A stretch of 64,000 nucleotides of DNA from NCBI RefSeq assembly GCF_029626225.1, contig NZ_JARUBP010000001.1:5456001-5520000 (forward strand). The letters are read 5' to 3'. The notes under the pieces were generated by a model. The model saw nothing but the letters and a program-made list of their open reading frames with translations. It was not told where the DNA came from and made no database searches. This document shows positions 37,961 to 47,761 of this stretch, in pieces; within the stretch, counting starts at the first letter, position 1; each line of letters starts with the position of its first letter. The DNA comes from Asanoa sp. WMMD1127 (lineage in GTDB: Bacteria > Actinomycetota > Actinomycetes > Mycobacteriales > Micromonosporaceae). The position numbers and the translations under genes were made by a program.

Positions 37961-40410
37961 CGCCGCACCTCCGGCACGGGGAGCGCCACGGCCGGCACGG
38001 GCTGACCGCGCTCGCGGCCGAACGAGATGGACGGGTCCGGCGTGTCGGGCGCGTTGACGAAGGAGGCGAACCGGCGCAGCTTCACCGGATCGTCGAGCAC
38101 CGCCCGCCACTCGTCGGTGTAGGAACCGATGTGCCGGGCCATCGCCGCGTCGAGGTCGGCGCAGAGCCCGAGCCGGTCGTCGACGATGACGGCCCGCAGG
38201 TGGTCGAGGCCACCGTCGAGCCCTTCGAGCCAGGCCGCCGTGCGCTGGAGCCGGTCCGCGGTGCGGATGTAGTACATGAGGAACCGGTCGACCGTCCGGA
38301 CCAGGGTGTCGGTGTCCACATCGGACAGGAACAGCTCCGCGTGCCGCGGCCGGAAGCCGCCGTTGCCGCCCACGTAGAGGTTCCACCCGCTCTCGGTCGC
38401 GATGATCCCGAAGTCCTTGCTCCGGGCCTCGGCGCACTCCCGCGCGCACCCGGACACCGCCGACTTGATCTTGTGCGGCGCCCGCAGGCCGCGGTAGCGC
38501 AGCTCCAGCGCCACCGCCAGCCCGACCGAGTCCTGCACCCCGTAGCGGCACCACGTCGACCCGACGCACGACTTCACCGTCCGCAACGCCTTCCCGTACG
38601 CGTGGCCCGACTCGAACCCCGCCGCCACCAGCCGCCGCCAGATCTCGGGCAGCTGCTCGACCCGCGCCCCGAACAGGTCGATGCGCTGCCCACCGGTGAT
38701 CTTCGTGTAGAGGTCGAAGTCGCGCGCCACCTCGCCGATCACGATCAGCTTGTCGGGCGTGATCTCGCCACCCGGAATCCGCGGCACGACCGAATAGGTG
38801 CCGTCGCGCTGGATGTTGGCCAGGAAGTGGTCGTTGGTGTCCTGGAGCGCCGCCTGCTCGCCGTCGAGGATGTGCCCCGTGCCGAGCGACGCCAGGATCG
38901 AGGCCACCACCGGCTTGCAGATGTCGCAGCCACGTCCGGTGCCGTGCTCGGCCACCAGAGCCGAGAAGGTGCGGATCCCGCGCACCTGGATCAGATCGAA
39001 CAGCTCCTGCCGCGAGTACGCGAAGTGCTCGCAGAGCGCCGTCGACTGCGCGACACCGGCCTCCGCCAGCAGCGACTTGAGCAACGGCACGCAGGACCCG
39101 CAGGTGGTGCCGGCCCGCGTGCACGCCTTGACCGCCGGCAGGTCGTGGCACCCGTCGGCCACCGCCGCCAGCACCGCGTCCTTGCGCACGTTGTTGCAGC
39201 TGCACACCTGGGCGTCGCCCGGCAGCGCGACCTCCGGGGCGCCGGTCGACAGGAAGTCGGCCAGCTTGCCCGGCACGGGCCCGCCGACGGCGGCCCGCAG
39301 CGAGGCGTACGCGCTCGCGTCGCCGACCAGGATCCCACCGAGCAGCGTCCGCGCGTCGTCGGTCAGCGCCAGCTTGGCATAGAGGCCGTGGGCCGGGTCG
39401 GCGTAGACCACGTCCAGCGGTCCGGCCGGCTCGCCGAAGCTGGCCACGTCGACGCCGAGCAGCTTGAGCTTGGTGGAGGTGTCGGCGCCGCCGAAGCGGG
39501 CGTCGCCGCCCAGCAGCCGGTCGACCACGACGTCGGCCATCGCGTAGCCGGGCGCGACCAGGCCGTAGCACCGCCCGTCGACGGCCGCGCACTCGCCGAT
39601 CGCGTAGACGTCCGGGTCGCCGGCCCGCATCGTCGCGTCGACCAGGATCCCGCCACGGTCCGCGACGGCGAGCCCGGCCGCCCGGGCCAGCTCGTCGCGC
39701 GGCCGCACACCGGCCGCGAACACCACCACGTCGGTGTCGAACGCGGCCTCGGTGGTGGTGTCGACCCGCAGCCGTGGGCCGGCCGGCGCGACCGAGGACA
39801 CGGCCGTGCCCGTGTGCACGTCGATCCCGAGCTCCTCGATGCGGCGGCGCAGCATGGCGCCGCCGGCGGCGTCGAGCTGCATCGGCATGAGGTGCGGTGC
39901 GAACTCCACGACGGAGGGCCGCAACCCGAGCAGTCGTAACGCGTTGGCGGCTTCCAGCCCGAGCAGTCCGCCTCCGACGACCACCCCGGCGCTCCGACCG
40001 GAAGCGTGCGCCCGCAACGCTTCCAGGTCGTCGAGCGTCCGGTAGACGTAGCAGCCCGGCGCGTCCCGGCCCGGCACCGGCGGCACGAACGCCCGCGACC
40101 CCGTGGCGAACACCAGCACGTCGTAGGGATAGCTCCCGACCGCGGTCCGCACCACCCGCCGCGCCCGGTCCACCGCCAGCGCCGGCTCACCGAGGCGGAT
40201 GTCCACACCGGACGGGACACCGGCCGGCGCGAGCGTCAGGTCCTCCGCCGTGGCGCCGTCGAAGAAGGCCGACAACCGCACCCGGTCGTACGCCCGCCGG
40301 CGCTCCTCGGCCAGCACGGTCACCGACCAGCGCCGGTCGGTGTCCCGGGCGGCCAGCGCCTCCACGAACCGCTGCCCGACCATTCCGTTGCCCACGACGA
40401 CGAGCCTCAT
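37957..40410 (-). CDS. nirB: NAD(P)H-dependent nitrite reductase large subunit
   Basis: The 817-residue protein is a full-length NirB. It has an FAD/NAD(P)H oxidoreductase (VVVGNGMVGQRF, VVGGGLLGLEAANAL, VYAIGECAAVDG), a BFD-like [2Fe-2S] domain (CSCNNVRKDAV, CTRAGTTCGSC) and the ferredoxin-nitrite reductase domains with the siroheme-[4Fe-4S] ligands CVGSTWCRYG and SGCARECAEARSKDFG. It makes ammonium from nitrite in the cytosol. It overlaps its neighbours on both sides by 4 nt. Confidence 0.96.
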   Translation of the reverse strand: MRLVVVGNGMVGQRFVEALAARDTDRRWSVTVLAEERRRAYDRVRLSAFFDGATAEDLTLAPAGVPSGVDIRLGEPALAVDRARRVVRTAVGSYPYDVLVFATGSRAFVPPVPGRDAPGCYVYRTLDDLEALRAHASGRSAGVVVGGGLLGLEAANALRLLGLRPSVVEFAPHLMPMQLDAAGGAMLRRRIEELGIDVHTGTAVSSVAPAGPRLRVDTTTEAAFDTDVVVFAAGVRPRDELARAAGLAVADRGGILVDATMRAGDPDVYAIGECAAVDGRCYGLVAPGYAMADVVVDRLLGGDARFGGADTSTKLKLLGVDVASFGEPAGPLDVVYADPAHGLYAKLALTDDARTLLGGILVGDASAYASLRAAVGGPVPGKLADFLSTGAPEVALPGDAQVCSCNNVRKDAVLAAVADGCHDLPAVKACTRAGTTCGSCVPLLKSLLAEAGVAQSTALCEHFAYSRQELFDLIQVRGIRTFSALVAEHGTGRGCDICKPVVASILASLGTGHILDGEQAALQDTNDHFLANIQRDGTYSVVPRIPGGEITPDKLIVIGEVARDFDLYTKITGGQRIDLFGARVEQLPEIWRRLVAAGFESGHAYGKALRTVKSCVGSTWCRYGVQDSVGLAVALELRYRGLRAPHKIKSAVSGCARECAEARSKDFGIIATESGWNLYVGGNGGFRPRHAELFLSDVDTDTLVRTVDRFLMYYIRTADRLQRTAAWLEGLDGGLDHLRAVIVDDRLGLCADLDAAMARHIGSYTDEWRAVLDDPVKLRRFASFVNAPDTPDPSISFGRERGQPVPAVALPVPEVRR

Positions 40411-41807
40411 GCCGCGACCTCCGTGCTCGGATCCACAGACGACAGCCAGGACACGAGTCCGCAGACCGCGTCCTGGCAGCTACCGCACCCGGTGGTGGCC
40501 CGGGTCGCCGCCACCACGTCGCCGACGGTCCGCCCGCCGGCCCGCCACGCCGCGGTGATGGCCGCCTTCCGGACCGTGTTGCACCGGCAGACCACCGCGC
40601 TGTCCGGCATCAGCGCCGGCGACTCCACCGCGGCCGCCGGCTCGCCGCCGTGGGCCCGGCCCAGCAGCAGCGACCGCCGGTCGGCCGGCACCTCGGCGTT
40701 GCGGTCGAAGAGCTGCACGACCGCGCCGACCATCGGGTTGTCGCCGAGCAGCACCGCTCCGGCGACCCGGTTATCCTCGATCACCAGCCGGGCGTACGTG
40801 CCGCGGGCCGGATCGGCGAAGCTGACGACCTCGGCGCCGGCGCCGGCGTGCGGGGAGCCCATCGCCGCGAGGTCCACGCCGCTGGCCTTGAGCCGCGTCA
40901 CCACCCGCGATCCCCGGTAGGCGGCACCGCCCCCGGTGAGCTGGTCCGCGACGGTGGCGGCCTGGTCCCAGGCCGGCGCGACGAGCCCGTAGACGGTGCC
41001 GCGGTGCTCGGCGCAGTCGCCGATCGCGTAGACGCGCGGGTCGCCGGTCCGCATGGCGTCGTCGACGACCACCCCGCGACCGACCGCCAGACCGGCCGCG
41101 GCGGCCAGCCGGGTGTCGGGGCGCACGCCGCAGGCCACCACGAGCACGTCGGCCGGGAGCTCCGCCCCGTCGGCCAGCCGCAGCGCCCCGCCGGTCCACT
41201 CGCGAGCGGTCGCGCCGACGTGCGCCCGGACGCCGAGGTCGGCCAGCGTCCGGGCCAGCACCCGGGCGCCGTCGCCGTCGAGCTGCCGGTCCATCAGGTG
41301 CGGTCCGACGTGGACGATGTCGACCGCCAACCCGCGCAGGGCCAGGCCCCGGGCCGCCTCGACACCGAGCAGGCCGCCGCCGAGGACCACCGCCCGGCGG
41401 GCGCGGGACGCCGAGGCCACGATCCGGCGGCAGTCGTCGAGGGTGCGGAAGGCGTGCACGCCGGGCCCGTCCAGCCCCGGCAGCGGCGGCACCACGGGCG
41501 CCGAGCCGGTGGCCAGGACCAGCGCGTCGTACGCGTGCTCCTCCTGCGCCGTGCGGACGACCCGGCGGCCGCGGTCGACGGCGACCACCGGCTCGCCGAG
41601 GCGCACGTCGGCGCCGGCCGGCGCGGCCGCGATGGCCAGGTCGTCCTCGCCGACCTTCCCGGCGAGCAGGTTCGACAGCAGGATCCGGTTGTAGGGGCGG
41701 TGCGGCTCGGCGCCCAGCGCGGTCACCTTGACGTCGGCGGCCCGGGCCCGCAGCTCGGCCACCACCCGCGAGCCGGCCATCCCGTAGCCCACCACCAGGA
41801 CCCTCAT
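40407..41807 (-). CDS. FAD/NAD(P)-dependent oxidoreductase with BFD-type [2Fe-2S] domain (NasC-like electron donor to nitrate reductase)
   Basis: The 466-residue protein resembles the N-terminal half of NirB: VLVVGYGMAGSRVV, LVLATGSAPVVPPLPG, VLGGGLLGVEAARGLAL, VYAIGDCAEH. It then has a BFD-like cluster domain VCRCNTVRKAAI...GCGSCQDAVC, but no siroheme domain. Placed between nasA and nirB, it is the probable NAD(P)H-dependent electron donor for NasA, or a partner of NirB. It may have arisen by duplication of the front half of nirB. ATG 41807 overlaps the nasA stop. Confidence 0.85.
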   Translation of the reverse strand: MRVLVVGYGMAGSRVVAELRARAADVKVTALGAEPHRPYNRILLSNLLAGKVGEDDLAIAAAPAGADVRLGEPVVAVDRGRRVVRTAQEEHAYDALVLATGSAPVVPPLPGLDGPGVHAFRTLDDCRRIVASASRARRAVVLGGGLLGVEAARGLALRGLAVDIVHVGPHLMDRQLDGDGARVLARTLADLGVRAHVGATAREWTGGALRLADGAELPADVLVVACGVRPDTRLAAAAGLAVGRGVVVDDAMRTGDPRVYAIGDCAEHRGTVYGLVAPAWDQAATVADQLTGGGAAYRGSRVVTRLKASGVDLAAMGSPHAGAGAEVVSFADPARGTYARLVIEDNRVAGAVLLGDNPMVGAVVQLFDRNAEVPADRRSLLLGRAHGGEPAAAVESPALMPDSAVVCRCNTVRKAAITAAWRAGGRTVGDVVAATRATTGCGSCQDAVCGLVSWLSSVDPSTEVAA

Positions 41808-43888
41808 GCCGGCGTCACCCGGGCCGCGCAGACCTTGAACTCCGGCATCCGCGAGACCGGGTCGAGCGCGGCGTTGGTCAGCGTGTTGGCCCGCGCCGCG
41901 CCGGCGTAGTGGAACGGCATGAACACCGTGTCGGCCCGGATCGCGTCGCTCAGCCGGGCCGGCGCCGTCGCCGTGCCCCGCCGGGTGGCCACCCTGACGG
42001 GCGCGCCGTCGGCGACACCGAGCCGCTCCGCGAGGTCCGGATGCAGCTCGACGAAGGGCTCGCCGGGCAGCGCCGCCACGCGCCGGGTCTGCGCTCCCGA
42101 CTGGTACTGCGTCAGCACCCGCCCGGTGGTCAGGTAGAGCGGATAGTCGGCGTCGGGCTCCTCGGCGGCCGGGCGGTGCTCGACCGCCACGAACCGGGCC
42201 CGGCCGTCGGGCGTGGCGAACCGGTCGAGGAACAACCGGGGAGTGCCGGGATGCGTCTCGTCGGGGCACGGCCAGAACACGCCACCCTCGGCGTCGATCC
42301 GGTCCCAGGTGATCCCCGCGTAGTCCGCGACGCCGCCGGCGCTGGCCCGCCGCAGCTCGTCGAAGACCGCCCGCGGGTCGTCGGAGGTCGGCGCGCCCAG
42401 CCGGCCCGACAGCTCGGCCAGGACGGCGAGGTCGGTCCGGACACCCGGCGGCGGCGCGGCCGCGCGCCGCCGCCGGATCACCCGCCCCTCGAGGTTGGTC
42501 ATCGTGCCGTCCTCCTCGGCCCACTGGGTGGTCGGCAGGACGACGTCGGCGAGGGCGGCCGTCTCGGAGAGCACGAAGTCGGCCACCACGAGCAGGTCGA
42601 GGCCGCGCAGCCAGCGCTCGACGCCGGCGGCCCGGGGAGCGGAGACGGCCGGGTTGGAGCCGAACACCAGCAGGGCCCGCACGGCGTCGGAGCTGAGCAG
42701 CTCGTACGCCGAGGGTCCCGGCCCCGGGATGTCCTCGGGCGGCACGCCCCACACCGCGGCCACGTGCGCCCGCGCGGCCGGGTCGTCGATCCGCCGGTAG
42801 CCGGGCAGCTGGTCCGCCTTCTGCCCGTGCTCCCGCCCGCCCTGCCCGTTGCCCTGCCCGGTCAGGCACCCGTAGCCGCTGCCCGGCCGGCCGGGCAGCC
42901 CGAGCGCGAGGGCGAGGTTGACGAAGGCCGTCACGGTGTCGGTGCCCTTGGCGTGCTGTTCGGCGCCGCGGGCGGTCAGCACCATCGCCCGCCGCGCGCC
43001 GGCGAGCCGCTCGACGGTCGCGTGGAGGTCGGCCACCGGCACCCCGGTCAGCCGTTCGACCCGGGCCGGCCACCACTGCGCGACGGCCGCGCGGACGGCG
43101 TCGAAGCCGGTGGTGCGCGCGTCCACGTACGCCCGGTCGAGGTGTCCCTCGGTGACCGCGATGTGCAGGAGACCGTTGGCGAGCGCGAGGTCGGTGCCCG
43201 GCGTCGGCTGCAGGTGCAGGGCCGCCTGCCGGGCGGTGGCGGTGCGCCGCGGGTCGACGACGACCAGGCCGGACCGGTCGAGGTGGCGCAGAAAAGGGGG
43301 CATCGTCTCCGCGGGGTTGGCGCCGACCAGCAGGACCGCGTCGGCGGCCGCGATGTCGTCGACCGGGAACGGCAGCCCGCGGTCGACGCCGAACGCCCGC
43401 GCGCCGGCCGCCGCGGCCGACGACATGCAGAACCGGCCGTTGTAGTCGATCGTCCGGGTGCGCAGGGCGACCCGGGCGAACCGGCCGAGGGCGTACGCCT
43501 TCTCGTTGGTCAGCCCGCCGCCGCCGAAGACGGCGACCGAATCGCGTCCGTGTCGCCGCTGGATGGCGTCGACACCGCCGACCACCCGGTCCAGCGCCTC
43601 GGCCCAGGTCGCCGGCCGCAGGCCGCCGCCGGCGCGGACCAGGGGAGTGGTCAGCCGGTCCGGATGGCGCAGCAGGTCGGCCGAGGTCCAGCCCTTCTGG
43701 CAGAGGCCGCCCCGGTTGGTCGGGAAGTCCCGGCCGTCGACGGCCACCCCGCCGGGCCCGGCGCGCAGCGTCATCGCGCACTGCAGGGCGCAGTAGGGGC
43801 AGTGCGTGTCGGCCGGCATGCTCGTCAGGGTCCCCAGCGGCGGTTTCGCGGCCGCCTCCCGGCTGTTACCGGGTTGAAAATCACGCAT
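41804..43888 (-). CDS. nasA: Assimilatory nitrate reductase catalytic subunit (molybdopterin)
   Basis: The 694-residue molybdopterin oxidoreductase has an N-terminal [4Fe-4S] site HCPYCALQCAM with the fourth cysteine in RGGLCQKGW. It also has guanylate-dinucleotide-binding regions (VAVFGGGGLTNEKAYALGRFARVALRT, LLVGANPAETMPPFL) and a C-terminal molydopterin-binding domain (LTTGRVLTQYQSGAQTRRVAAL). No signal is visible, so it is the cytoplasmic assimilatory type. ATG 43888 has GAGGT upstream; a later start at the PADTHCPYC methionine is possible. It reduces nitrate to nitrite for NirBD. Confidence 0.92.
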   Translation of the reverse strand: MRDFQPGNSREAAAKPPLGTLTSMPADTHCPYCALQCAMTLRAGPGGVAVDGRDFPTNRGGLCQKGWTSADLLRHPDRLTTPLVRAGGGLRPATWAEALDRVVGGVDAIQRRHGRDSVAVFGGGGLTNEKAYALGRFARVALRTRTIDYNGRFCMSSAAAAGARAFGVDRGLPFPVDDIAAADAVLLVGANPAETMPPFLRHLDRSGLVVVDPRRTATARQAALHLQPTPGTDLALANGLLHIAVTEGHLDRAYVDARTTGFDAVRAAVAQWWPARVERLTGVPVADLHATVERLAGARRAMVLTARGAEQHAKGTDTVTAFVNLALALGLPGRPGSGYGCLTGQGNGQGGREHGQKADQLPGYRRIDDPAARAHVAAVWGVPPEDIPGPGPSAYELLSSDAVRALLVFGSNPAVSAPRAAGVERWLRGLDLLVVADFVLSETAALADVVLPTTQWAEEDGTMTNLEGRVIRRRRAAAPPPGVRTDLAVLAELSGRLGAPTSDDPRAVFDELRRASAGGVADYAGITWDRIDAEGGVFWPCPDETHPGTPRLFLDRFATPDGRARFVAVEHRPAAEEPDADYPLYLTTGRVLTQYQSGAQTRRVAALPGEPFVELHPDLAERLGVADGAPVRVATRRGTATAPARLSDAIRADTVFMPFHYAGAARANTLTNAALDPVSRMPEFKVCAARVTPA

Positions 43889-43915
43889 CACATCGACCTC
43901 CCCGCGGCCGTGAGA

Positions 43916-45214
43916 TCAGACGGCGGTGGGCCGGCGGAGGTAGACCGACCAGGTCACCGCCACACAGACCGCGTAGGCGGCCAGGAAGACGAGCAGCGCC
44001 GGTTCGATCGAGCCCGTGCGGGCCAGCGAGATGCCGAAGCCCCGCGGGATCAGGAACCCGCCGAGCGCCCCGACGGCCGCCGCGATGCCGATGACCGCGG
44101 CGGCCCGGGTGCCGGCGCCGTCGCGACCCCGGAAGATCGCCGGAATCATCCGGTACGTCGAGCCGTTGCCGACCCCGCTGGCCACGAAGAGCAGCAGGAA
44201 CGCGGCGAGGAACGGCGCGAAGCGGTCGAACCGCAGGCTGGCCAGCACGGCGACCACGCCGGCGGCCATGACGACGAACGTCGCGACGGTCACCACGGCG
44301 CCGCCGAGCCGGTCGGAGAGCCAGCCGCCGACCGGCCGGGCCGCCGAGCCGACCAGCGGGCCGAGGGCCGCGAACAGGACCCCGGACACCGCGGGGAACT
44401 CGTGCTTGATCAGCAACGGCAGGGCCGCCGAGTAGCCGATGAAGCTGCCGAACGTGCCGATGTAGAGGAACGACATCACCCAGGTGTGCGGGTCCCGCAG
44501 CACGGCGGCCTGCGTCCGCAGGGGCGCCCGGGACACGGCGAGGTTGTCCATGCACAGCCAGGCGCCGGCAGTGGCCAGCAGGACCGGCAGGAGCCAGAGC
44601 AGCGGGGCGTACGCGAGGTGCAGTCCGGCGCCGGCGACGACCACCAGCGGCACGACGAACTGCACGACGGCGACGCCGACGTTGCCACCGGCCGCGTTGA
44701 TCCCGAGCGCCAGGCCCTTGTGCCGCTCGGGATAGAAGTACGAGATGTTCGCCATCGACGAGGCGAAGTTGCCGCCACCGAGCCCGGCCGTGGCGGCCGC
44801 GACGGCGAACGCCCAGTAGGGCGTGGCCGGGTTGGTCACGCAGGCCACCATCAGTCCGAGCGGCACGAGCAGCAGCGCGGCCGAGACCGTGGTCCAGTTG
44901 CGGCCGCCGAACCGGGCCACGGCGGCCGTGTAGGGGATCCGCATGACGGCGCCGACCAGGTTGGGCAGGGCGACGAGCCAGAACAGCTGGTCGACCGTGA
45001 ACGCGAAGCCGGCCGCCGGCAGGCTCACCGCGACGGCGCTCCAGAGCAGCCAGATCGAGAAACCGAAGTGCTCGACGGCGATCGACCAGACGAGGTTGCG
45101 GCGGGCGACCCGCCGGCCGGTGGCGGCCCAGAACTCCGGGTCGTCGGGGCGCCAGTCGGTGATCCAGCCCCTGGTTGGCGCCGGCGCGGCCGTGGTGACA
45201 GTGGTCGTCGTCAT
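43916..45214 (-). CDS. narK: Nitrate/nitrite MFS transporter
   Basis: The 432-residue, 12-helix major facilitator protein carries the nitrate-porter signatures GGGNFASSMANISYFYPERHKGLALGINAAGGN (first half) and the corresponding FRGRDGAGTRAAAVIGIAAAVGALGG (second half), which define the NNP family. It is the first gene of the nitrate/nitrite operon, 27 bp ahead of nasA. ATG 45214 is preferred over an in-frame GTG three codons earlier. Upstream lies the hairpin that ends the esterase transcript. Confidence 0.93.
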   Translation of the reverse strand: MTTTTVTTAAPAPTRGWITDWRPDDPEFWAATGRRVARRNLVWSIAVEHFGFSIWLLWSAVAVSLPAAGFAFTVDQLFWLVALPNLVGAVMRIPYTAAVARFGGRNWTTVSAALLLVPLGLMVACVTNPATPYWAFAVAAATAGLGGGNFASSMANISYFYPERHKGLALGINAAGGNVGVAVVQFVVPLVVVAGAGLHLAYAPLLWLLPVLLATAGAWLCMDNLAVSRAPLRTQAAVLRDPHTWVMSFLYIGTFGSFIGYSAALPLLIKHEFPAVSGVLFAALGPLVGSAARPVGGWLSDRLGGAVVTVATFVVMAAGVVAVLASLRFDRFAPFLAAFLLLFVASGVGNGSTYRMIPAIFRGRDGAGTRAAAVIGIAAAVGALGGFLIPRGFGISLARTGSIEPALLVFLAAYAVCVAVTWSVYLRRPTAV

Positions 45215-45260
45215 GGCGGCCACTCTCGGGCGCGCGCGTTGCGCGGTCGTGACCGCCGGT

Positions 45261-45298
45261 GTGCGGGCGCGGTGAAATCACGCTCACCGCGCCCGCAC
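45261..45298 (-). terminator. Perfect 15-bp hairpin between esterase and narK
   Basis: GTGCGGGCGCGGTGA (45261-45275) pairs perfectly with TCACCGCGCCCGCAC (45284-45298) around an 8-nt loop. It lies just beyond the minus-strand esterase stop and 47 bp upstream of narK, so it most likely ends the MFS-esterase transcript. Confidence 0.75.
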
Positions 45299-45314
45299 CC
45301 TGGATGTGAGGCGC

Positions 45315-46340
45315 CTAGCGGGCGAGCCGGTGCGCGAGCCACTCCACCGCGAGCGGGTAGCGGTAGTCGATGCCGCCGTGGGCCGCCGGGAACAGCTCGA
45401 ACGAGATCTTCTCGGCCGGCACGCCGATGCGGCGCAGGCCCGCGTTGAACGCCTCGGCGCCGAGGTCGAGGAACCACTCGTCGCGGGTGCCGGCATCGAT
45501 CCAGACCGCGCGCAGCGAGCGCAGCTGCTCGGCGTACCGGTCGATCATGCGGATCGGGTCCCAGGCCAGCCAGCGGTCCCACAGCTCGGGGATGACCTGG
45601 CCGGAGCGCGGGTCGACCGGCAGCCGGGGCGTGCCGTCGGGGTCCGGCGAGAAGGCGGCCGCGCAGCCGAGCACCAGGCAGAGCAGCGTGTCCTCCTCTT
45701 TGGTGAACGAGACCCGCTGCTGGAAGTCGGCCCACCAGCGCATGATGTCGCCGTCGTAGTCGCGCAGCGCCCGCACCGACTTGGCGAACTCGTTGAGGTA
45801 GCAGTACTCGTAGAGCGCGTCGCCGGCGTGCGTGGCCAGCGAGCCGAACAGGTCCGGCCGCAGCATCGGGGTGATCATCGCGCCGAAGCCGCCCGACGAC
45901 TTGCCGGAGATGGCCCGCGACTCCCGGTCGGCGATCGTCCGGAACCGGGCGTCGACCCAGGGCACGACCTCGTCACAGAGGTACGTGTGGTAGTTGCCGG
46001 TGCCGACGGAGTCCACGAACTGGGAGCCGCCGTAGGCCGTCCAGGCGTCGACGTAGACCAGCACGCAGCCCGGCGCCCTGCCGCTCGCGAACACCTGGTC
46101 CGCGGTCTCGATGAACGGCTGGCGGAACGGCTGCCGGTTGGCCCACATCGCGACCTGGCCGGTGTAGCCCTGGATCACGTAGATGCTGGGGTAACGCTCC
46201 GTCGAACCGTCGTAGCCGGGCGGGGTGTAGACCCACAGGGGCCGCACGTGCGGGTCGCCGAGGGGGTTGCCGCGCAGCACCTCCGACTCGATCGTCTCCT
46301 GGTGCAGTGTGCCGGCGAGGTCAGTGAACGGTTGGCTCAT
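45315..46340 (-). CDS. Alpha/beta-hydrolase esterase (enterochelin-esterase/S-formylglutathione-hydrolase-like)
   Basis: The 341-residue protein begins MSQPFTDLAGTLHQETIES (ATG 46340). It contains RYPSIYVIQGYTG, the nucleophile elbow SGKSSGGFGAM (Ser in GKSSGG) and a C-terminal AAHGGIDYRYP that supplies the likely catalytic His. No signal peptide is seen. It follows the transporter gene by 14 bp, suggesting that it hydrolyses an ester taken up by that transporter. The substrate is unknown. Confidence 0.8.
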   Translation of the reverse strand: MSQPFTDLAGTLHQETIESEVLRGNPLGDPHVRPLWVYTPPGYDGSTERYPSIYVIQGYTGQVAMWANRQPFRQPFIETADQVFASGRAPGCVLVYVDAWTAYGGSQFVDSVGTGNYHTYLCDEVVPWVDARFRTIADRESRAISGKSSGGFGAMITPMLRPDLFGSLATHAGDALYEYCYLNEFAKSVRALRDYDGDIMRWWADFQQRVSFTKEEDTLLCLVLGCAAAFSPDPDGTPRLPVDPRSGQVIPELWDRWLAWDPIRMIDRYAEQLRSLRAVWIDAGTRDEWFLDLGAEAFNAGLRRIGVPAEKISFELFPAAHGGIDYRYPLAVEWLAHRLAR

Positions 46341-46354
46341 GCCCTCATTCAATA

Positions 46355-47725
46355 TCAGCTCGCGGGGGTTGCGGCCCGGTCGAGGGTGTAGCGGCGTTGG
46401 ATGAGGAACGCGGCCAGCAGCAGCACGGCGGGGACGATCGCGAAGCCGTAGCGGACGGCGTCGAGCGCGGAGGCGGTCTGCGCGACGTCGTCGCCGCTGC
46501 CGCTGCCGACGAAGCCGCCGATGGCCAGGCACGCGGCGTAGAGGTAGGGACCGAGGGCGCCGCCGGCGGAGTCGGCCGCCGTCCAGACGCCGGTGTAGCT
46601 GCCGGCGTCGGCGATCTTGCGGCCGGCCGCGGCGGCCACCACGTCGGGCAGCATCGAGAAGGCGAGCAGCTGGAGCGCGGCGAACGCGATGCCCAGCACC
46701 GCCACGACGGCGACCAGCACGGCCAGCGGGGCGTGGTGACCGAGCGCCACGACGAGGCAGCCGCCCGCGAAGACGGCCTGGGCGAGCAGCAGGCCGCGCT
46801 GCTTGCCGATCCGCCGGGCGACCGCGAGCCAGGCCGGCGTGGCCAGCAGCGCGGGTGCCAGGAAGGCGGCGATCAGCACGCTGGTCAGGCCGGAGTCGCC
46901 CAGCTCGTAGGTGGTGAAGTAGGGGACCGCGGCCAGCACGAGGTGCGTCGCGGTGGAGGTGAGCAGGAACGCGATGACCAGCGGGCGGAAGTGGGGGTCG
47001 CGCAGGGAGGTGAGGAGCACGCGTACGCCGCGCAGGGGTGGTGGTGCCGGGTTGGCCGGCGTGCCGGCGACCGCGGCGAGCCGGCGCACGCCGGTGATCC
47101 CGACGGCCATCGCGCCCAGCATGGCGGCGGCCAGCACGACGCCCATCAGCAGGTAGCCGCGACGGGTGGGGTCGTCACCGCCGACGATCTCCGGGGCGAG
47201 CACGCCGCTGAGCAGGATGCCGACCGTGAGCACGACCATCCGGAACGACATGAGCCGGGTGCGCTCGTGGTAGTCGATGGCGAGGTCGGCCGGCGTGGAC
47301 AGGTAGGGGACCTGGTAGGCGGCGTAGAGCAGGTTACCGAGGACGTAGAACCCGGCCACCCAGATCGCGGCGCCGTTGCCGTGCAGAGCGCCGGGCACGG
47401 CGAACATGCCCGCGAACACCAACGGCAGCAGGCAGGCGACCAGCATCAGGGCCAGCCGGTGGCCGTGCCGGGCGCGCTGCGCGTCGGAGAAGTGGCCGAC
47501 GAACGGGTGCAGGAGCACATCGGCGATCTTCGGTACGAGCAGCGCGAACCCGGCCACCAGCGGGGAGACGGCCAGCACGTCGGTGAGGAAGTAGAGCAGC
47601 AGCAGACCGGGTACGGTGATCCACACGCCCATCCCGATCGACCCGCCGGCGAAGGCCGCCAACCGGCCGCGTGGCAGCGCCACGGTGCTGATGCCGACGG
47701 CCGGATCGAGCGGGGTCCGGGTCAT
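46355..47725 (-). CDS. MFS transporter of the GPH/MelB-like type
   Basis: The 456-residue protein has about 12 membrane helices and GPH-type features: MGVWITVPGLLLLYFLTDVLAVSP near the N terminus, VGHFSDAQRARHGHR in the loop after helix 2, and LLAFSMLPDVVAAAAGRKIADAGSYTGVWTAADSAGGALG in the second half. Relatives symport glycosides or related compounds with Na+ or H+. It is co-transcribed with the esterase and divergent from the truncated monooxygenase gene, whose start is 36 bp away. Confidence 0.85.
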   Translation of the reverse strand: MTRTPLDPAVGISTVALPRGRLAAFAGGSIGMGVWITVPGLLLLYFLTDVLAVSPLVAGFALLVPKIADVLLHPFVGHFSDAQRARHGHRLALMLVACLLPLVFAGMFAVPGALHGNGAAIWVAGFYVLGNLLYAAYQVPYLSTPADLAIDYHERTRLMSFRMVVLTVGILLSGVLAPEIVGGDDPTRRGYLLMGVVLAAAMLGAMAVGITGVRRLAAVAGTPANPAPPPLRGVRVLLTSLRDPHFRPLVIAFLLTSTATHLVLAAVPYFTTYELGDSGLTSVLIAAFLAPALLATPAWLAVARRIGKQRGLLLAQAVFAGGCLVVALGHHAPLAVLVAVVAVLGIAFAALQLLAFSMLPDVVAAAAGRKIADAGSYTGVWTAADSAGGALGPYLYAACLAIGGFVGSGSGDDVAQTASALDAVRYGFAIVPAVLLLAAFLIQRRYTLDRAATPAS

Positions 47726-47761
47726 GCGCGCGACGTTAGATGTCGATGGATCGGATGTGCA

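Noticed and set aside
41909-45448. Very long 1179-residue plus-strand ORF over nasA and narK
   Set aside because: Same reason: third-position GC bias leaves the antisense frame open; the minus-strand genes have full motif sets.
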